A stretch of DNA of 64,000 nucleotides from Fagopyrum homotropicum (taxonomy: Eukaryota; Streptophyta; Magnoliopsida; Caryophyllales; Polygonaceae). Shown here one piece after another: positions 34,098 through 46,974 of this stretch. How positions within the stretch are numbered: the stretch's first letter is position 1; each line of letters opens with the position of its first letter. Under the pieces are notes generated by a model, which saw nothing but the letters and a program-made list of their open reading frames with translations, did no database searches and was not told where the DNA came from. The stretch is taken from contig BSWB01000002.1 in assembly GCA_033239125.1 (NCBI GenBank), positions 9,147,001 through 9,211,000 of the forward strand. The letters are read 5' to 3'. The translations under genes were made by a program, and so were the position numbers.

Positions 34098-35468
34098 AAT
34101 AACCCCATACTTGCCACTTGCTTGTCCCTAAGCAAGGTCTTTCAAAAGCTTTTAAAGTAAAATTTATAATGAAATATGTGTACCTTATCAAAGCAAAACT
34201 TCTTTTGGATGAATGTGCCTTCTAATCAATAGATCATTCTCAAATCTTGCTTCATTCGTTCATAAGACTTTCATACACTTAATCAAAGAGTAAAGAGTGA
34301 AGAAAGCTCATGAATCAATTAAACTTCCACACAAACATCATAACCTTTAAACATTATCAAAATCAATCATAAGAAACTTCAATTTAGATCACCAAGTCAT
34401 ATAACATTCTTCTGATCTTAAGGACTTTCAAAAAGGTCTAGAATGTGGAAAGGGAAGGAAAACTTTAAGGAATGTGGTGCATGAATCCGGGAAAGTGGAT
34501 AACTACTCTTTTCTTCTTCTCTTGCGGTTTTCGCAGCACTTTCAACTTAGAGCTTCGCTCTCTTCTTTTCATTTTTCGACTTTACTTTTGGAGTTATGGA
34601 TAGAGGTGCACAAAAACCGAAGCCTAGGAGATTGGCGTTTCTCAATTTTTATGAGATGCCTCAAACCCTTAGCGCACATACCATAATCCGCTAGGAATAC
34701 CGCTCAATCCGACTTTGGCAAGACACAAACACCCGGCTATGTGAATGGTGCCGAGTTACTCATCGTCATGATTGACTTCCCCAAACCTACAATTTCTTTC
34801 TATTCTTTTGATTGCAAATAATTGCTTTCAAGGCCCTCCCACAACAAACATGCCAATATCAATCAACTCCTCCAAATTCCCGGATAGGTAAAGGAGGCCA
34901 TTATTTCAATGAAGGGCTAAATGATCAAAGAAAGTAGAAAGAAAATCGAATTGCCTTAATCATCTCAACAAGAAGTATAAGAACTTATAGTGTGATTTCA
35001 ACCTTATTTTCTCAACATGATTTAAGTAATATTCATCACATTATGAAACTTGCAAAAGAGGTATAATCAACTCATTCAATTTCTTTTCAATTCACTATTC
35101 GTTTAAGCATGCAATTGTCATCAAACTCAATTCACAAGTAATGATTATCATAGAAATCATCTCTATCCTTAGAAGCACAAAATTTTCAAAAATTTTCAAT
35201 TTTTCTGGGTTTTTCAAACTCTTTTTCATGCAATGCAATAATGAAACGTTCAACAATATAATGAACATGCAAGATAGTCTCAATAGAAGCAATCATAGTG
35301 AGTAAGAGTTATTACAAACTTTTAGTCACACCCCACCCCATACTTGGAACAAATATTGTCCCTAATGTTCAAATAAAAGAAAAAGAAGAGAAGAAAGAAA
35401 GAAAAAGAAAGAAAAAAAAACTCACAAAATGGCGGTGGAGCGGCTAAAGCTGTCGGTCATCATCATCG
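34098..35468 (-). other. B2 3' non-coding region
   Basis: Counterpart of 22655-24014; no gene. PPT-like minus-strand aagtatggggttatt abuts the LTR, and the second block aagtatggggtggggtgtgac lies near 35323-35346. Confidence 0.6.
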
Positions 35469-37040
35469 TCACTGCGGTGGAGGCGGGAATGGAGAGAAGC
35501 TAGGGTCATAGTACCGCCCGAACTGTTGGCGGTAGACATCCCTCATCATATGGTCGAGGTCATCCATGCGTCCATCTCTAGCGTCAGCTCGGATCTCCAA
35601 TGTTCCCACTCTATCAGAAAGGCTGGTAGCCCACTCTAGCATCTGCTCATACCAACCTGGAGCCTGGCTGTACCACCCTGGCGCATCTGACGGTGCTGGT
35701 GCTGGTGCTGGTGCTGGTGGTGCCTATGCAGACCATGGAGGTGGAGCTCCGTACCATGCAGGAGGGGTCTCCATCCAAGTGGGTCTCTCGCTCACGCTGG
35801 CGCGGCGAGAAGATGAACCTGAAGCTCTGGCGGGACGTGGAGAACGTCTAGACATATCAGAAGCTATGTCCAGCTGATCCAGAAACGTGCCAAAATCCTT
35901 CTCGGCTCCTCCTCCTCCCTCATATGGATCTCTCATCTCCTCCTCCTCAACTACAGGTGGTGGTGGAACATATGGAGGGGCTGAAATCCTGTTCGCATGC
36001 ATAGCAGCGAACGTCGCCTTCCAGTTATGGCGTCCAGCCATAATGGAATACTCTGGGAGCCACTCAATGCCCCTCCCCGTCCTGCTCTCCCATGGCATAG
36101 CTGCATAAGGTGGAACTCTATGGGTAGGGAAGATGAGACCTCTAGTCATGAAGACATGGAGTCCTAGGGGTATGGCAGGAATGCGTGTACATGCGGAGAA
36201 ATCAACCCCTAATGTCCTAGAAAGGTGGGTGACTATCCCACCATATCCAATATTGACAGCCCTCTTGTTCTTTAGCTTGCTCATGGTAGCAGCTAAGAGG
36301 GTGGCGCAGTCAGCAGGGCGTCCATACAGCATGGAGTACAGAAGGAAGAGCTCATCCGTCTTGATCTTCTGAGGTGTCTCCGTCCTAGGGAAGAGACACT
36401 CAGAAAGGACCCAGTGAGCAATCTTCAAGGCTAAGTGATACATCAACTTAGCCTTGGTATCAGCTGGTTGCCAGCGGTCCTCGCTGGCGTAAATCATGGC
36501 TACCTCCTCCCAGAAGTCCTTGGTGTAAACGCCGCTGGGGAAACGACCATTGAAGGTCTCTTGGAACCCAAAGACGGTTCCAAACTTCCGGATGGAGAAA
36601 TCATAGTTTCTTTCCATCAGACGGAAAGAAACTGTCCTATCCACATGGCTGTGCTCAAAAGATGTCACAACCTCTCTAGTAATCTCCTCGTAGGCGTCTT
36701 CTCGGATAGCCGAGAAGATGATAAGACCGGCTCTATCCAAGAGCCAACTAAGGTCATCTATGATGTGTAGAGGAGCTAAATCCTCCAACAATAGGTACCT
36801 AGGTCCTATAACAGCCCTCTTATGGATCCTCTCTAAGGCGTCGAGATGATCCTCGTGAATGGTGGGTACCCTAGGGCTAGGAGGTGATGGTGATGAAGGT
36901 GATGATGGAGGTGAAGGGGAGGAAGGTGGTGGTGCTCTAGAGGATGAAGAGGAAGAGGGGTTGCCCTTCCTCTTTTTATTCTTATCTTTCTCCTTGTTCT
37001 TATCCTTGTTTCTCCCAGAAACTCTCCTCACAAAATCCAT
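35469..37040 (-). pseudogene. B2 ATHILA ORF-1 / env-like gene
   Basis: Same gene as B1 24015-25587. The natural start is MDFVRRVSG at 37040 (31 more codons are open upstream). One frame runs to a UAG near 35726, where the B1 copy has Gln (PPWS followed by T-Q). Beyond it the frame continues through an APAPAP and GWYEQ segment and the acidic tail to 35469. The core ATHILA ORF-1 region (residues about 60-340) is intact, so this copy is one nonsense change from full length. The region just upstream carries CCACGGCCGTGG at 37074-37085. Confidence 0.82.
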
Positions 37041-37857
37041 TACTGTTGAAAACCACGGTCTGTTCTTGGTGTTCCACGGCCGTGGAAGTGACAGAGATCG
37101 TGGTTTGTCTCGACTTTTCTCAAAACTCAGCAATCAACAGCCAAACTCAGCAATCAAGCAGTCCTAGACTAATTTCCTCCAATTTCAATCAGTTCTCCTA
37201 TAATTGCTAGCAAAAACGAAGCCGAATTGACAAAGATAGAGAAGAGCGAAAAAAACCTAGGTTTCAGATTTTAAAATCCGAATTATGCGTTCCTTGGTGA
37301 TTTGCCGCTCGATTTGTTGCTTGGATCTCGTTGGTGATCGGATTTGCTTCAGTTTGGGTTGAAGAATCGTTGAAGACGATTAACGAATGAGGATTTGAGG
37401 GTAGGGGCGTGATATCGGCGAAGAGGGCGTGGAATTGGGTTTTGTGGAGTGTTTTTGTGAAGAACGTGGTTTATATAGTGGCCGGCAAAATTTTTGAAAA
37501 CCACGGTCTATTGGGGTGTTCCACGGCCGTGGAATTGTACGGAACCGTGGTTTTTGTGATTTTTCAAAGGCTTTTGGAAATTACGGTCACTGTAGCTGTC
37601 ACGACCGTGGAACTCTCTGTAATGCTCCAAAGTCCAAGTTTTGTCACTTTTCTTCAAGATTACTCTTCCCCTTTCCTTTTCCACTGTTCCTACATCCAAA
37701 AAACACGAACATACCGGAAGAAATCGAAGGCAAAACAAGGCAAAAACGTCTAAACTAAGCTAAACTATGAATCGAAAACAAAAACGTAAATGCATTACCT
37801 TGGGTTTCCTCCCAAGAAGCGCTTTGTTTAAGGTCCGTAGCTAGACCAAATTCGCAC
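37041..37857 (-). other. B2 spacer between pol and env-like gene
   Basis: No gene. Two perfect CCACGGCCGTGG sites (37074-37085, 37521-37532) plus half-sites; a minus-strand TATA-like cactatataaacc near 37470-37483. Confidence 0.5.
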
Positions 37858-40812
37858 TTATTCGAGTGCGGCGGGCGCGAACTCTTCAGCTTGGAGTTCC
37901 GGCGTGTACTTCTTGAGTCGTTGACCGTTCACCTTAAAGCTTCCGCCCGCTTCACCCCATACTTCAACTGCACCATGGGGGAGAATACGTTTGATTAGAA
38001 AAGGTCCGGTCCAACGAGATTTAAGCTTACCTGGAAAGAGACGAAGCCTTGAATTGAAGAGGAGAACTTGATCTCCTTCTTTGAAGTCCTTTGGAATGGT
38101 ATGCTTATCATGCCAACGCTTTGCTCTCTCCTTATAAATCTTGGCGTTTTCATAGGCGTTCAAGCGAAGTTCTTCAAGCTCATTAAGGTCCAAGAGACGC
38201 TTCTCTCCCGCTTCCTTCATGCTGAAATTCAACCACTTGATGGCCCAAAACGCCTTGTGCTCTAACTCCACCGGTAAGTGACAAGACTTCCCATACACAA
38301 GGTTGTATGGTGTGGTTCCTATGGGAGTCTTGTACGCAGTCCGGTACGCCCACAATACATCATCAAGCTTCAAGGACCAATCCTTCCTAGTCCTTGAAAC
38401 CGTCTTCTCTAGGATTCCTTTGATCTCCCGGTTTGAGATCTCAACTTGTCCACTAGTTTGTGGATGATAAGGGGTGGCGATCTTGTGAGTAACCCCATAC
38501 TTAGCTAGAAGAGCATCAAAGCGCCGGGCAATGAAGTGAGAACCTCCATCACTAATGATAGTCCTTGGTGTCCCAAATCGTGGGAAGATGGTCTTGTTAA
38601 AAAACTTAACCACTACCATGGCATCATTGGTGGGAGAGGCAATTGCTTCCACCCATCTAGAAACATAGTCCACCGCCAAGAGTATGTATTGGTTTCCACA
38701 AGATGATGGGAACGGTCCCATAAAGTCAACTCCCCAAACATCGAAAATCTCCACATCTTGGATGTTATTGAGAGGCATCTCATTCCTCCTAGAGATATTT
38801 CCTGTTCTTTGACAAGCATCGCAGCAGGAAACAAAGGATTGCACATCTCTAAATAAAGTAGGCCAAAAGAATCCAGATTGCAATACCTTAGCGCTAGTCT
38901 TGTTCGAACTAGCGTGTCCTCCACAAGGTAGTGAATGACAATGGCGGATGACACTTTGCATCTCATCTTCCGGCACACATCGCCGAATAATGCCATCCGG
39001 ACCTCTCTTAAAGAGGAGAGGTTCATTCCAAAAGTATTCCCGGACATCCTTAAAGAACTTCTTTCTTTGTGCGTAGGATAATCCGGGCGGTATCTCCTGG
39101 CAAACCAAATAGTTAACAAAATCAGCAAACCATGGTTCGTTACCTTTGGAGATTACTTCGATGCACTCCTCAATGATATGTAGGTGTTCGTCCGGGAAGG
39201 AGTCATATATAGGTAAGTGGTCGTCCTCTAGATGTGTTAGGCGACTCAAATGATCCGCAACAGAATTTTCCGAACCCTTCTTGTCGCGGATCTCTAGATT
39301 GAATTCTTGTAGGAGAAGAATCCATCTAATTAGCCTTGGTTTCGCATCCTTCTTTGCAAGGAGGTACCGGATCGTAGCATGATCCGTGTAGACAATCACC
39401 TTTGCACCTACAAGATAAGAGCGAAATTTGTCAATAGCATAAACAATGGCTAAAAATTCCTTTTCCGTAGTAGCGTAGTTGAGCTGCGCTTCATCTAGCG
39501 TCTTGCTAGCGTAGTATATGTCATGGGTTCGCCCTTCCTTTCTTTGTCCAAGAACAACTCCTATAGCTACGTCACTAGCATCGCACATAACCTCAAAGGG
39601 AAGGTTCCAATCCGAAGGTTGGATAATAGGTGCTGAAATTAGAGCTTCCCGGATCATGTTAAACGCCTCCAAGCATTCCTGCGAAAACTCAAAAACTGCA
39701 TCCTTCATCAATAGATTAGTTAGCGGTTTTGATATTTTTGAGAAATCCTTTATGAAGCGCCTATAGAATCCAGCATGTCCTAGGAAACTTCTTATCCCTT
39801 TCACCGAAGTTGGGAAAGGAAGCTTCTCTATAGTCTCTATTTTTGCCTTATCCACCTCTATCCCTCTACTAGAGATTAGATGTCCTAATACAATTCCTTC
39901 CTTTACCATAAATTGACACTTCTCCCAATTAAGAACTAGGTTAGTGTCTTCACACCTTTGTAATACAAGAGAAAGGTTAGAAAGGCAATTGTCAAAAGAT
40001 GAACCGTATACGGAGAAGTCATCCATGAAGACCTCCATGATTTCCTCAATATATTCGGAGAAGATGGCCAATATGCACCTTTGAAAGGTGGCTGGGGCGT
40101 TCCAAAGCCCGAATGGCATTCTCCTATAAGCAAACGTACCCCACGGGCACGTGAACGTGGTCTTCTCTTGATCATCCGGGTGTATCGGAATCTGAAAGAA
40201 ATCACTATATCCATCAAGATAACAGAAATGAGAATGTTGTGCTAACCTTTCAAGCATTTGATCAATGAATGGCAATGGGAAGTGATCCTTCCTCGTCGCA
40301 TTGTTGAGCTTGCGGTAGTCTATGCACATCCGCCATCCCGTCACGGTTCGGGTAGGAATGAGTTCGTTGTTCTTGTTGGTGATGACCGTCATTCCTCCCT
40401 TCTTCGGAACTACTTGAACCGGACTCACCCACTTGCTATCGGAGATAGGGTAGATGATACCTGCATCAAGAAGTTTAAGAATTTCCTTCTTGACAACCTC
40501 CTTCATGGTCGGATTCAACCGCCTTAGATGAATAGGAAGTGGCTTTAGTTCCATCGCTTTCGGAGCTTCCAATGGTTCTTGAGGAGCATCCGATGCCTCC
40601 TTAGAAGTGTCTAAGGGTGTAGAAGGTATGGGAGAAGAATCAAAAGAAGTTGAAGAAGTGGCACGATCACCCTCTTCCACGGCCAAAATCACGGTTTCCC
40701 TGCATCCTCCACGGCCATGGTTTAGGGCGTGGAAAGGAAATATGGTTGCTCTATTTCCTCCACGACCGTGTAACCCTCTGGAGTGAGCCACGCTTTGGTT
40801 GGTGAAATCCAC
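37858..40812 (-). pseudogene. B2 pol: RT, RNase H, integrase (one 984-codon frame)
   Basis: Continuous frame with RT (LLDAGIIYPISDSKWVSP, RMCIDYRKLNN, catalytic FMDD at about residue 261), RNase H (VMCDASDVAIG about 407; TEKEFLAIVYAIDKF; DHLSRL), integrase zinc region (HGGHASSNKT and CCDACQ) and DDE core (GVDFMGPF about 697, SDGGSHF about 754, GQVEISNREIK about 790), with no premature stop. It is not full pol: relative to B1, 70 residues are missing between HLR and RLNP just upstream of RT, and the frame is separated from gag-protease by a 20-nt deletion near 40815. RT, RNase H and integrase cores therefore look intact, but the polyprotein is broken. Confidence 0.93.
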
Positions 40813-43540
40813 GGCCGTGGATTCTCACGTTTTCTGCTTCGTCGTGGAGTTTCTCAAACTCCTCTTCACATACTTCTTCTTGTGCTTCTAAGGCTTCAAT
40901 TGCCTCATTGCACTCCTCTTCTTCCCCTACATTCGTTAGACTCATAGTAATAACCTTTTGCAAAGGATCCTTGAAGAGAATAGCACTTACCTCCTCTCTA
41001 GACAACCCTTCTTCATCTTGGATATTGAATATATCCTCATCAAAGATTGGCTCCTTCACTAGAGTGGAAAGAACGAACTCTACCTTCTCTTCTCCTATGT
41101 CAAAGGCAAGTCTAGCATTCTTGCAATCGACTATGCAGCCGGAAGTTACAAGAAACGGTCTTCCGAGTATGATCGGGACCGAACTATCTACAGGAATGTC
41201 AAGCACAACAAAATCAATGGGAACAAAGAATTTACCTAGCTTGACTGGGACGTCTTCTACAATACCGACAGGACGAGTGATGGATCGATCCGCCATGTAC
41301 AACGTCATCTTCACCGGTTTAGGGTCGCCTAAACCGATCTTCCTACATAATGCAAGTGGTATGATGCTCACACTTGCTCCCAAGTCACATAACGCATCAT
41401 ATGTGACATCTCCCACTCCTATGGGAATGCAAAATGACCCCGGATCTTTTAGTTTGGGGGGCATTTTCTCCTTCATGGTCTTGATGAGATCCGAAGAATC
41501 CGAACTCATCTTAACCTCTCCAAAATCCTCCAACTTTCTCTTGTTAGAGAGGATCTCCTTTAAGAACTTGCCATAAGCAGGCATACCTACAATAGCATCA
41601 ATGAATGGTATATTAATATGCAGCTTGCTCATGAGTTCTATAAACTTGCCAAATTGTTTATCTAGGCGCGCTCTCGCTCTAGATTGAGGGAATGGTAGAG
41701 GAGGTTTGTAAGCCGGAGGAGGAACGTAGACATCTTCCTTCTCCTTCCCCTTCTCTTTGTCTTTCTCAACGGAGACTTCAACAAACTTAGGTTGCGGATC
41801 GGTAGTAGTCACTCCGCTCCTAGTTGTGATTACCATCACCCTTCCCTTTGGGTTGTCCTCCGTTTTTCCTGAAAGTTTCCCTTGATTCCTAGGAACTTCC
41901 TCCGCTTGGCTGAACATTTGGTTTTCTAAAACCTTTTGGGCTTTATCAACCTTAGAAATTTGATCATCAACCTTAATGATGCGGTTCTCCAAACCTTGAA
42001 GCTTTCCCAAAATCGTTTCCAACATGGGATCGGGTTTCTCCTTCCCCGAAGTGTTTCCTCCATTAGATGTTTGCCCTTGGCTTTTCAAAGGAGTAGAGGA
42101 AGAGGAAGGTGGAGTTAGTGAATTTGAATTGGAAGGATAAGAGTTACCGGAATTTTATTGATTGGGGCGCCAATTGTTGTTGTTTGAACCCCTATTGTTG
42201 TTCCAATTATTGTTCCGGTTGTTGTTGTTGCCATTCCAATTATTCCGGTTGTTGTTCCGGTTATTGTTGTTGTTGCGGTTTGTATTCTCACCACCATTGT
42301 TGTTGTTGCCCAAGTAGCCAATATCTTTTCCTTGTTGCTTTGGAAAGTTGGTCTTGATAGCTTCCTTCAACTCTTTGATCTCATTGTTGAGGGAGAAAAT
42401 TTGATTTTGAGCTTCATGTGTGAGCTTCGCTCCTTGCTCCACACGATTTCCCTCTACCTTCCGGTGAGAATACTTCTCTATGACCCTTGCTTGCTTCTCA
42501 ATGAAGTCCCAAGCGTCATCTTCCCTCATGTCCATGAATGTACCACATGAGAGGGATTGGAGCTTGAATTGTGTCTCCACATCCAGCCCCTTATAGTATA
42601 TCTCCAAAAGTGCGAGTTTGGATATGCCATGATGAGGGCAATCCAAGAGCAGATCCTGAAACCTTTCCCAAGATTGAAACAAACTTTCGTTAGATCTCAT
42701 GGAAAATGCATTAATCTTACCTCTAAGTTCCGCTGTTTTGGATGGCGGAAAGAACTTAGTGAGGAACTCCGCGGAAAGGTCTTCCCATGTGTCTAGTTTC
42801 CCACTAGGAAGAGCTTGGTACCAAGACAATGCTTTCCCCTTCAAGGAGAAGAAGAAAGGCTTGAGCTTATAGTTGTTGGTAGTTACGTTCTTCGGCCTCA
42901 TTGTCTCCATCATACACTCAAAGTTTTGTAAGTGTTGGTGTGGAGATTTAGCGCTTGTCCCGCCAAATTGGTTTTGGCGAACAAGAGTAATAACTTAAGG
43001 GTTGAAACTAAACCCTTGTACATCATCAACATCAAAGTTCACACCTAGACGGCGTGGTTGCTGCGTTGGATCCATCCTTTGGCCAAGAGTTCTTGGCTCC
43101 TCATCCACACGTTCGATCCTTGCATTCCTAGGTGGAACACGGCGATTTGCAGCTGCCCGTGGATGGAATGGATTCACATTGATCGTTGGATCAATTTCCT
43201 CTAGCGGTGGCATGGAGGAGTCGCTATCCTCATTAGATGAGTTGGCTCTAACCGATCTTCCCGGTCTTCTCCTTCTCTTTTTCTCCTTAAGGTTGTTTAT
43301 TTCCAACCTCATTTAGAACATCATGTCCGTTAGATCGTCAACTTTCATTTGATGACGATCCGTTTCTTCCCTTCGTGTCTTCTCACTCCATTGGAGTTGA
43401 GCTTCTTTCTCCGCTAACTCTGATTGAAGATCACGTTCGTTTTCTTCAGCCATTTTCTTTTCCTTACGCTTTTGCCTTAAAGTCCTCTCAAGCTCTTGAT
43501 CAAGAGGTAAGAGGTCTTCGGTGTTCCTAGACCTGCGCAT
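40751..43540 (-). pseudogene. B2 gag-protease
   Basis: One frame interrupted by three CAA-to-TAA nonsense changes: near 43313 (MMF*MRLE), 42996 (FNP*VI) and 42155 (PNQ*NSG). It holds the charged N-terminus, gag core (KGKALSWYQALPSGKLDTW), an Asn-rich stretch, and aspartic protease with DLGASVSII. After the protease it enters the linker and ends out of frame at 40751 because of a 20-nt deletion that leaves only one of two GGCCGTGGA repeats present in B1. Confidence 0.9.
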
Positions 43541-43618
43541 GCACTTGAAAGGATATCAAATAACAAGGGAAGAGCTCCCAAGCTTGACAACCGGTAACCG
43601 AATTCGGCCTAGACCAAA

Positions 43619-43636
43619 TCCCCGGCAACGGCGCCA
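43619..43636 (-). promoter_or_regulatory. B2 primer-binding site (tRNA-Asp)
   Basis: Minus-strand TGGCGCCGTTGCCGGGGA, six bases from the 5' LTR. Confidence 0.93.
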
Positions 43637-43642
43637 AAAACT

Positions 43643-45343
43643 TGTTCGCTCCCGAGCGTGCGTGCAAATAAGCTTTAATTATAAAACTAGAAATCAAGCA
43701 AGCGAACCCGCAGTGTACAGATCGATATAGTTAAGCAAGAATTCCAGAGTAGCGAACACAGGGATTTGGGGGGAACAAATTCAATTATAGGTTATCAAGC
43801 AAGTAAATGTAAGAAGCTTTTCAAGCATTGGGAAACAACAATCCTAAAGATCCATATATCAAGCTGTGGCAATCGATTCAAGATATACTAAAGGTATAAG
43901 GACAGAGTTGAGGGTTGCAAAGGTATACTAATGTAAGGTAATCGTACGGTGAAGTTCCAAACACCTTATATGACTCACCTAGAAGACATTCTCTATAAAG
44001 GTTGTTGAGGCTTCAATATAGAAAAGATCTAAAGGCAAGAATTAACGTCAAATACCCAAACTTGTAATCCAAGGATCAAGACTAACTAAACCGATTAAGG
44101 TTGTGACACTCACAATCGAGGTAGAGGTTGTTGAGGCTTCACTACCACCTAGAAAAGGCAAGCCAAGACTAAGTTAAAGCAAATCTTTAACTTTGAATTA
44201 AAGTAAAAGCAAATTCGTAAACTAACACAAAATTACGGGTAGTTCTTGAGTTCCACGGCCGTGGAAGCTCAAGAACAGACCGTGGATTAGGCTTGTCGGC
44301 GATTCTCTCTAACTCTTAGGGTTCAATCTGTTTACGATCGATCTATCATCATCTAAGCCACAACTATCAACCCTTCACCTTAGAATTGTTAAAGGGTTTT
44401 AGCCAACAACAGTCATATTGATATCAAATTCGAGGTTTAAAAGAATGAAAGATGGAAACTTCCAAAAACCTTCAATAACTTTCAACTCAATCTCAAATCC
44501 ACAAATCAAGAACAATAACGTCAATAGATTCGGAATAGCACAAACAATCACGAATCTTAGATAAGAAGGAAGAACGGGATGTCAATCCGTCTTCTAATTC
44601 AAACCTAAGCAAGAAGCGAAATCTTCTTACGAACAATCTTCCGAATCTTCAATCTTCCGTTGATCCGGAAATCCCAATGGCAAAGCACAAATATCTCAAT
44701 CACAATCTCCGCCAAATGCGAAATTAGGGCAATTCCAAGCGTAAGCGAAGGTCTAAGCAGAGGTGACGGAATCTCCCTTTGTCCGTCCTTTTATAGTGTA
44801 AGATAAAATATCGGCCCGGCCCAATTGCGTATGAGATCGTGGCTTAAAGTGTGGCGAAAAAGATCGCCAAGATCACGGTCGTGGAAGGGTTCCACGACCG
44901 TAATTTAGGGCGTGGAAAATGTCACGGTTTGACACAACTCTTCCACGGCCGTAGAAGTTGTTGGAATGAACCATGCTTCCCTTGCCAAGGTTCCACGGCC
45001 GTGGACTTGAACGTGGAATGTAGTACGGCCGTATTTTAGAGCGTGGTTTAGGGATAGAACGTGATTCTTCCTTTCCTCGTGCTATTCTTCAAGTTAGCAC
45101 ATCCTTAGCTCCTAGGAATGTCCTCAATTCATGGACATGCTCAATCAAACTCCATTCTCGCTCAATCCGTTCGGAAATAGCTCTTAATTGCCTACAATCA
45201 ATCATAAAGCTTGTGTAGATCTCTATATCGACATTATAGACAAACTAGCTCACAAATGTATCAATGCTAAATCAATGACTATCAATATGGATGAAATACA
45301 CTTAGAAAACGTGCCTAAAATATCACAATATTTCATGCTAACA
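43643..45343 (-). mobile_element. B2 5' LTR
   Basis: TGTTCGCTCCCGAGCG...ATGCTAACA, partner of 32396-34097. Minus-strand TATA at 44787-44795. Perfect palindromes at 44253-44264 and 44993-45004. Followed by the acccg duplication (45344-45348). Confidence 0.95.
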
Positions 45344-46969
45344 ACCCGCAGTGTACGGATCGATATAGTTAAGCAAGAATTCCAGAGTATCGAACACAGG
45401 GATTTGGGGGGAACAAATTCAATTATAGATTATCAAGCAAGTAAATGTATGAAGCTTTTCAAATTATTGGGAAAACAACAATCCTAAAGATCCAGGAATC
45501 CAGCTGTGGAAATCGATTCAAGATATACTAAAGGTATAAGGACAGAGTTGAGGTATGCAAAGGTATACGAATGTAAGGTAATCGTACGGTGAAGTTCCAA
45601 AAACCTTATATGACCCACCTAAAAGACACTCTCTATAAAGGTTGTTGAGGCTTCAATATAAAAAAGATCTAAAGGTAAGAATTAATGTCAAATACCCAAA
45701 CTTATAATCCAAGGATCAAGACTAACTAAACCGATTAAGGTTGTGACACTCAGAATCGAGGTAGAGGTTGTTGAGGCTTCACTACCACCTAGAAAAGGCA
45801 AGCCAAGACTAAGTTAAAGCAAATCTTTAACTTTGGATTAAAGTAAAAGCAACTTCGTAAACTGACACAAAATTACGGGTAGTTCTTGAGTTCCACGGCC
45901 GTGGAAGCTCAAGAACAGACCGTGGATTAGGTTCGTCGGCGATTCTCTCTAACTCTCAGGGTCCAATCTGTTTACGATCGATCTATCATCATCTAAGCCA
46001 CAACTATCAACCCTTCACCTTAGAATTGCTAAAGGGTTTTAGCCAACAACAGTCATATTGATATCAAATTCAAGATTCAGAAGAATGAAAGATGAAAACT
46101 TCCGAAAACCTTTAATAACCTTCAAACCAATCTCAAATTCACAAATCAAGAACAATAACGTCAATAGATTCGGAATAACACAAACAATCGCAAATCTTAG
46201 ATAAGAAGGAAGAACGGGATGTCAATCCGTCTTCTAATCAAACCTAGAATTAAAGTATGAAATCTCCTTACGAACAATCTTCCAAATCTTCAACTCTTCG
46301 CAAGTCTCCGTTTGCTAAATAGCAATCTCTACACGTCCAACTTGAAACCCTAGGCACGTGCAATAAGCGTAGGCAAAGTCTAAGCGAAGGTGACAGAATC
46401 TCTCTTCTTCCGTCCTTTTATAGTGTAAGATAAAATATGAGCCCGGCCCATTGCGTAGAAGATCGTGGCTTAAAATATTACTTAAAAGATCGCCAAGATC
46501 ACGGTCGTGGAAGGGTTCCACGCCCGTAATTTAGAGCGTGGAATTGGGTCACGGTTTGTCACAACCCTCCACGACCGTGTAAGTTGCTGGAATGTACCAC
46601 GCTTCTCTTGCCAAGGTTCCACGGCCGTGGACTAGAACGTGGAATCTAGTACGGCCGTATTTTAGAGCGTGGTTTAGAGGTAGATCGTAATTTTCCTTAG
46701 CCTCGTGCTATTCTTCAAGTTAGCACCATCCTTAGCTCCTAGAGATGTCCTCAATCCTTGGACATGCTCAATCAAACTCCATTTTCTCTCAATCCATTCG
46801 GATTTAGTTCTTAATTGCCTACAATCAACACAAAGCTTATGTAGACCTCTATATCGACAAAATAGATAAACTAACTCACAAATGCTTCAATGCTTTATCA
46901 ATGACTACCAATATAGATGAAATACACTTAGAAAACGTGTCTAAAATATCACAATATTTCATGCTAACA
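45344..46969 (-). mobile_element. B1 5' LTR, remaining segment
   Basis: Resumes at acccgcagtgtacgg, exactly where 32395 left off, and ends ATGCTAACA. It pairs with 21037-22654. Minus-strand TATA at 46414-46422. Palindromes at 45893-45904 and 46619-46630. Confidence 0.9.
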
Positions 46970-46974
46970 AACAG

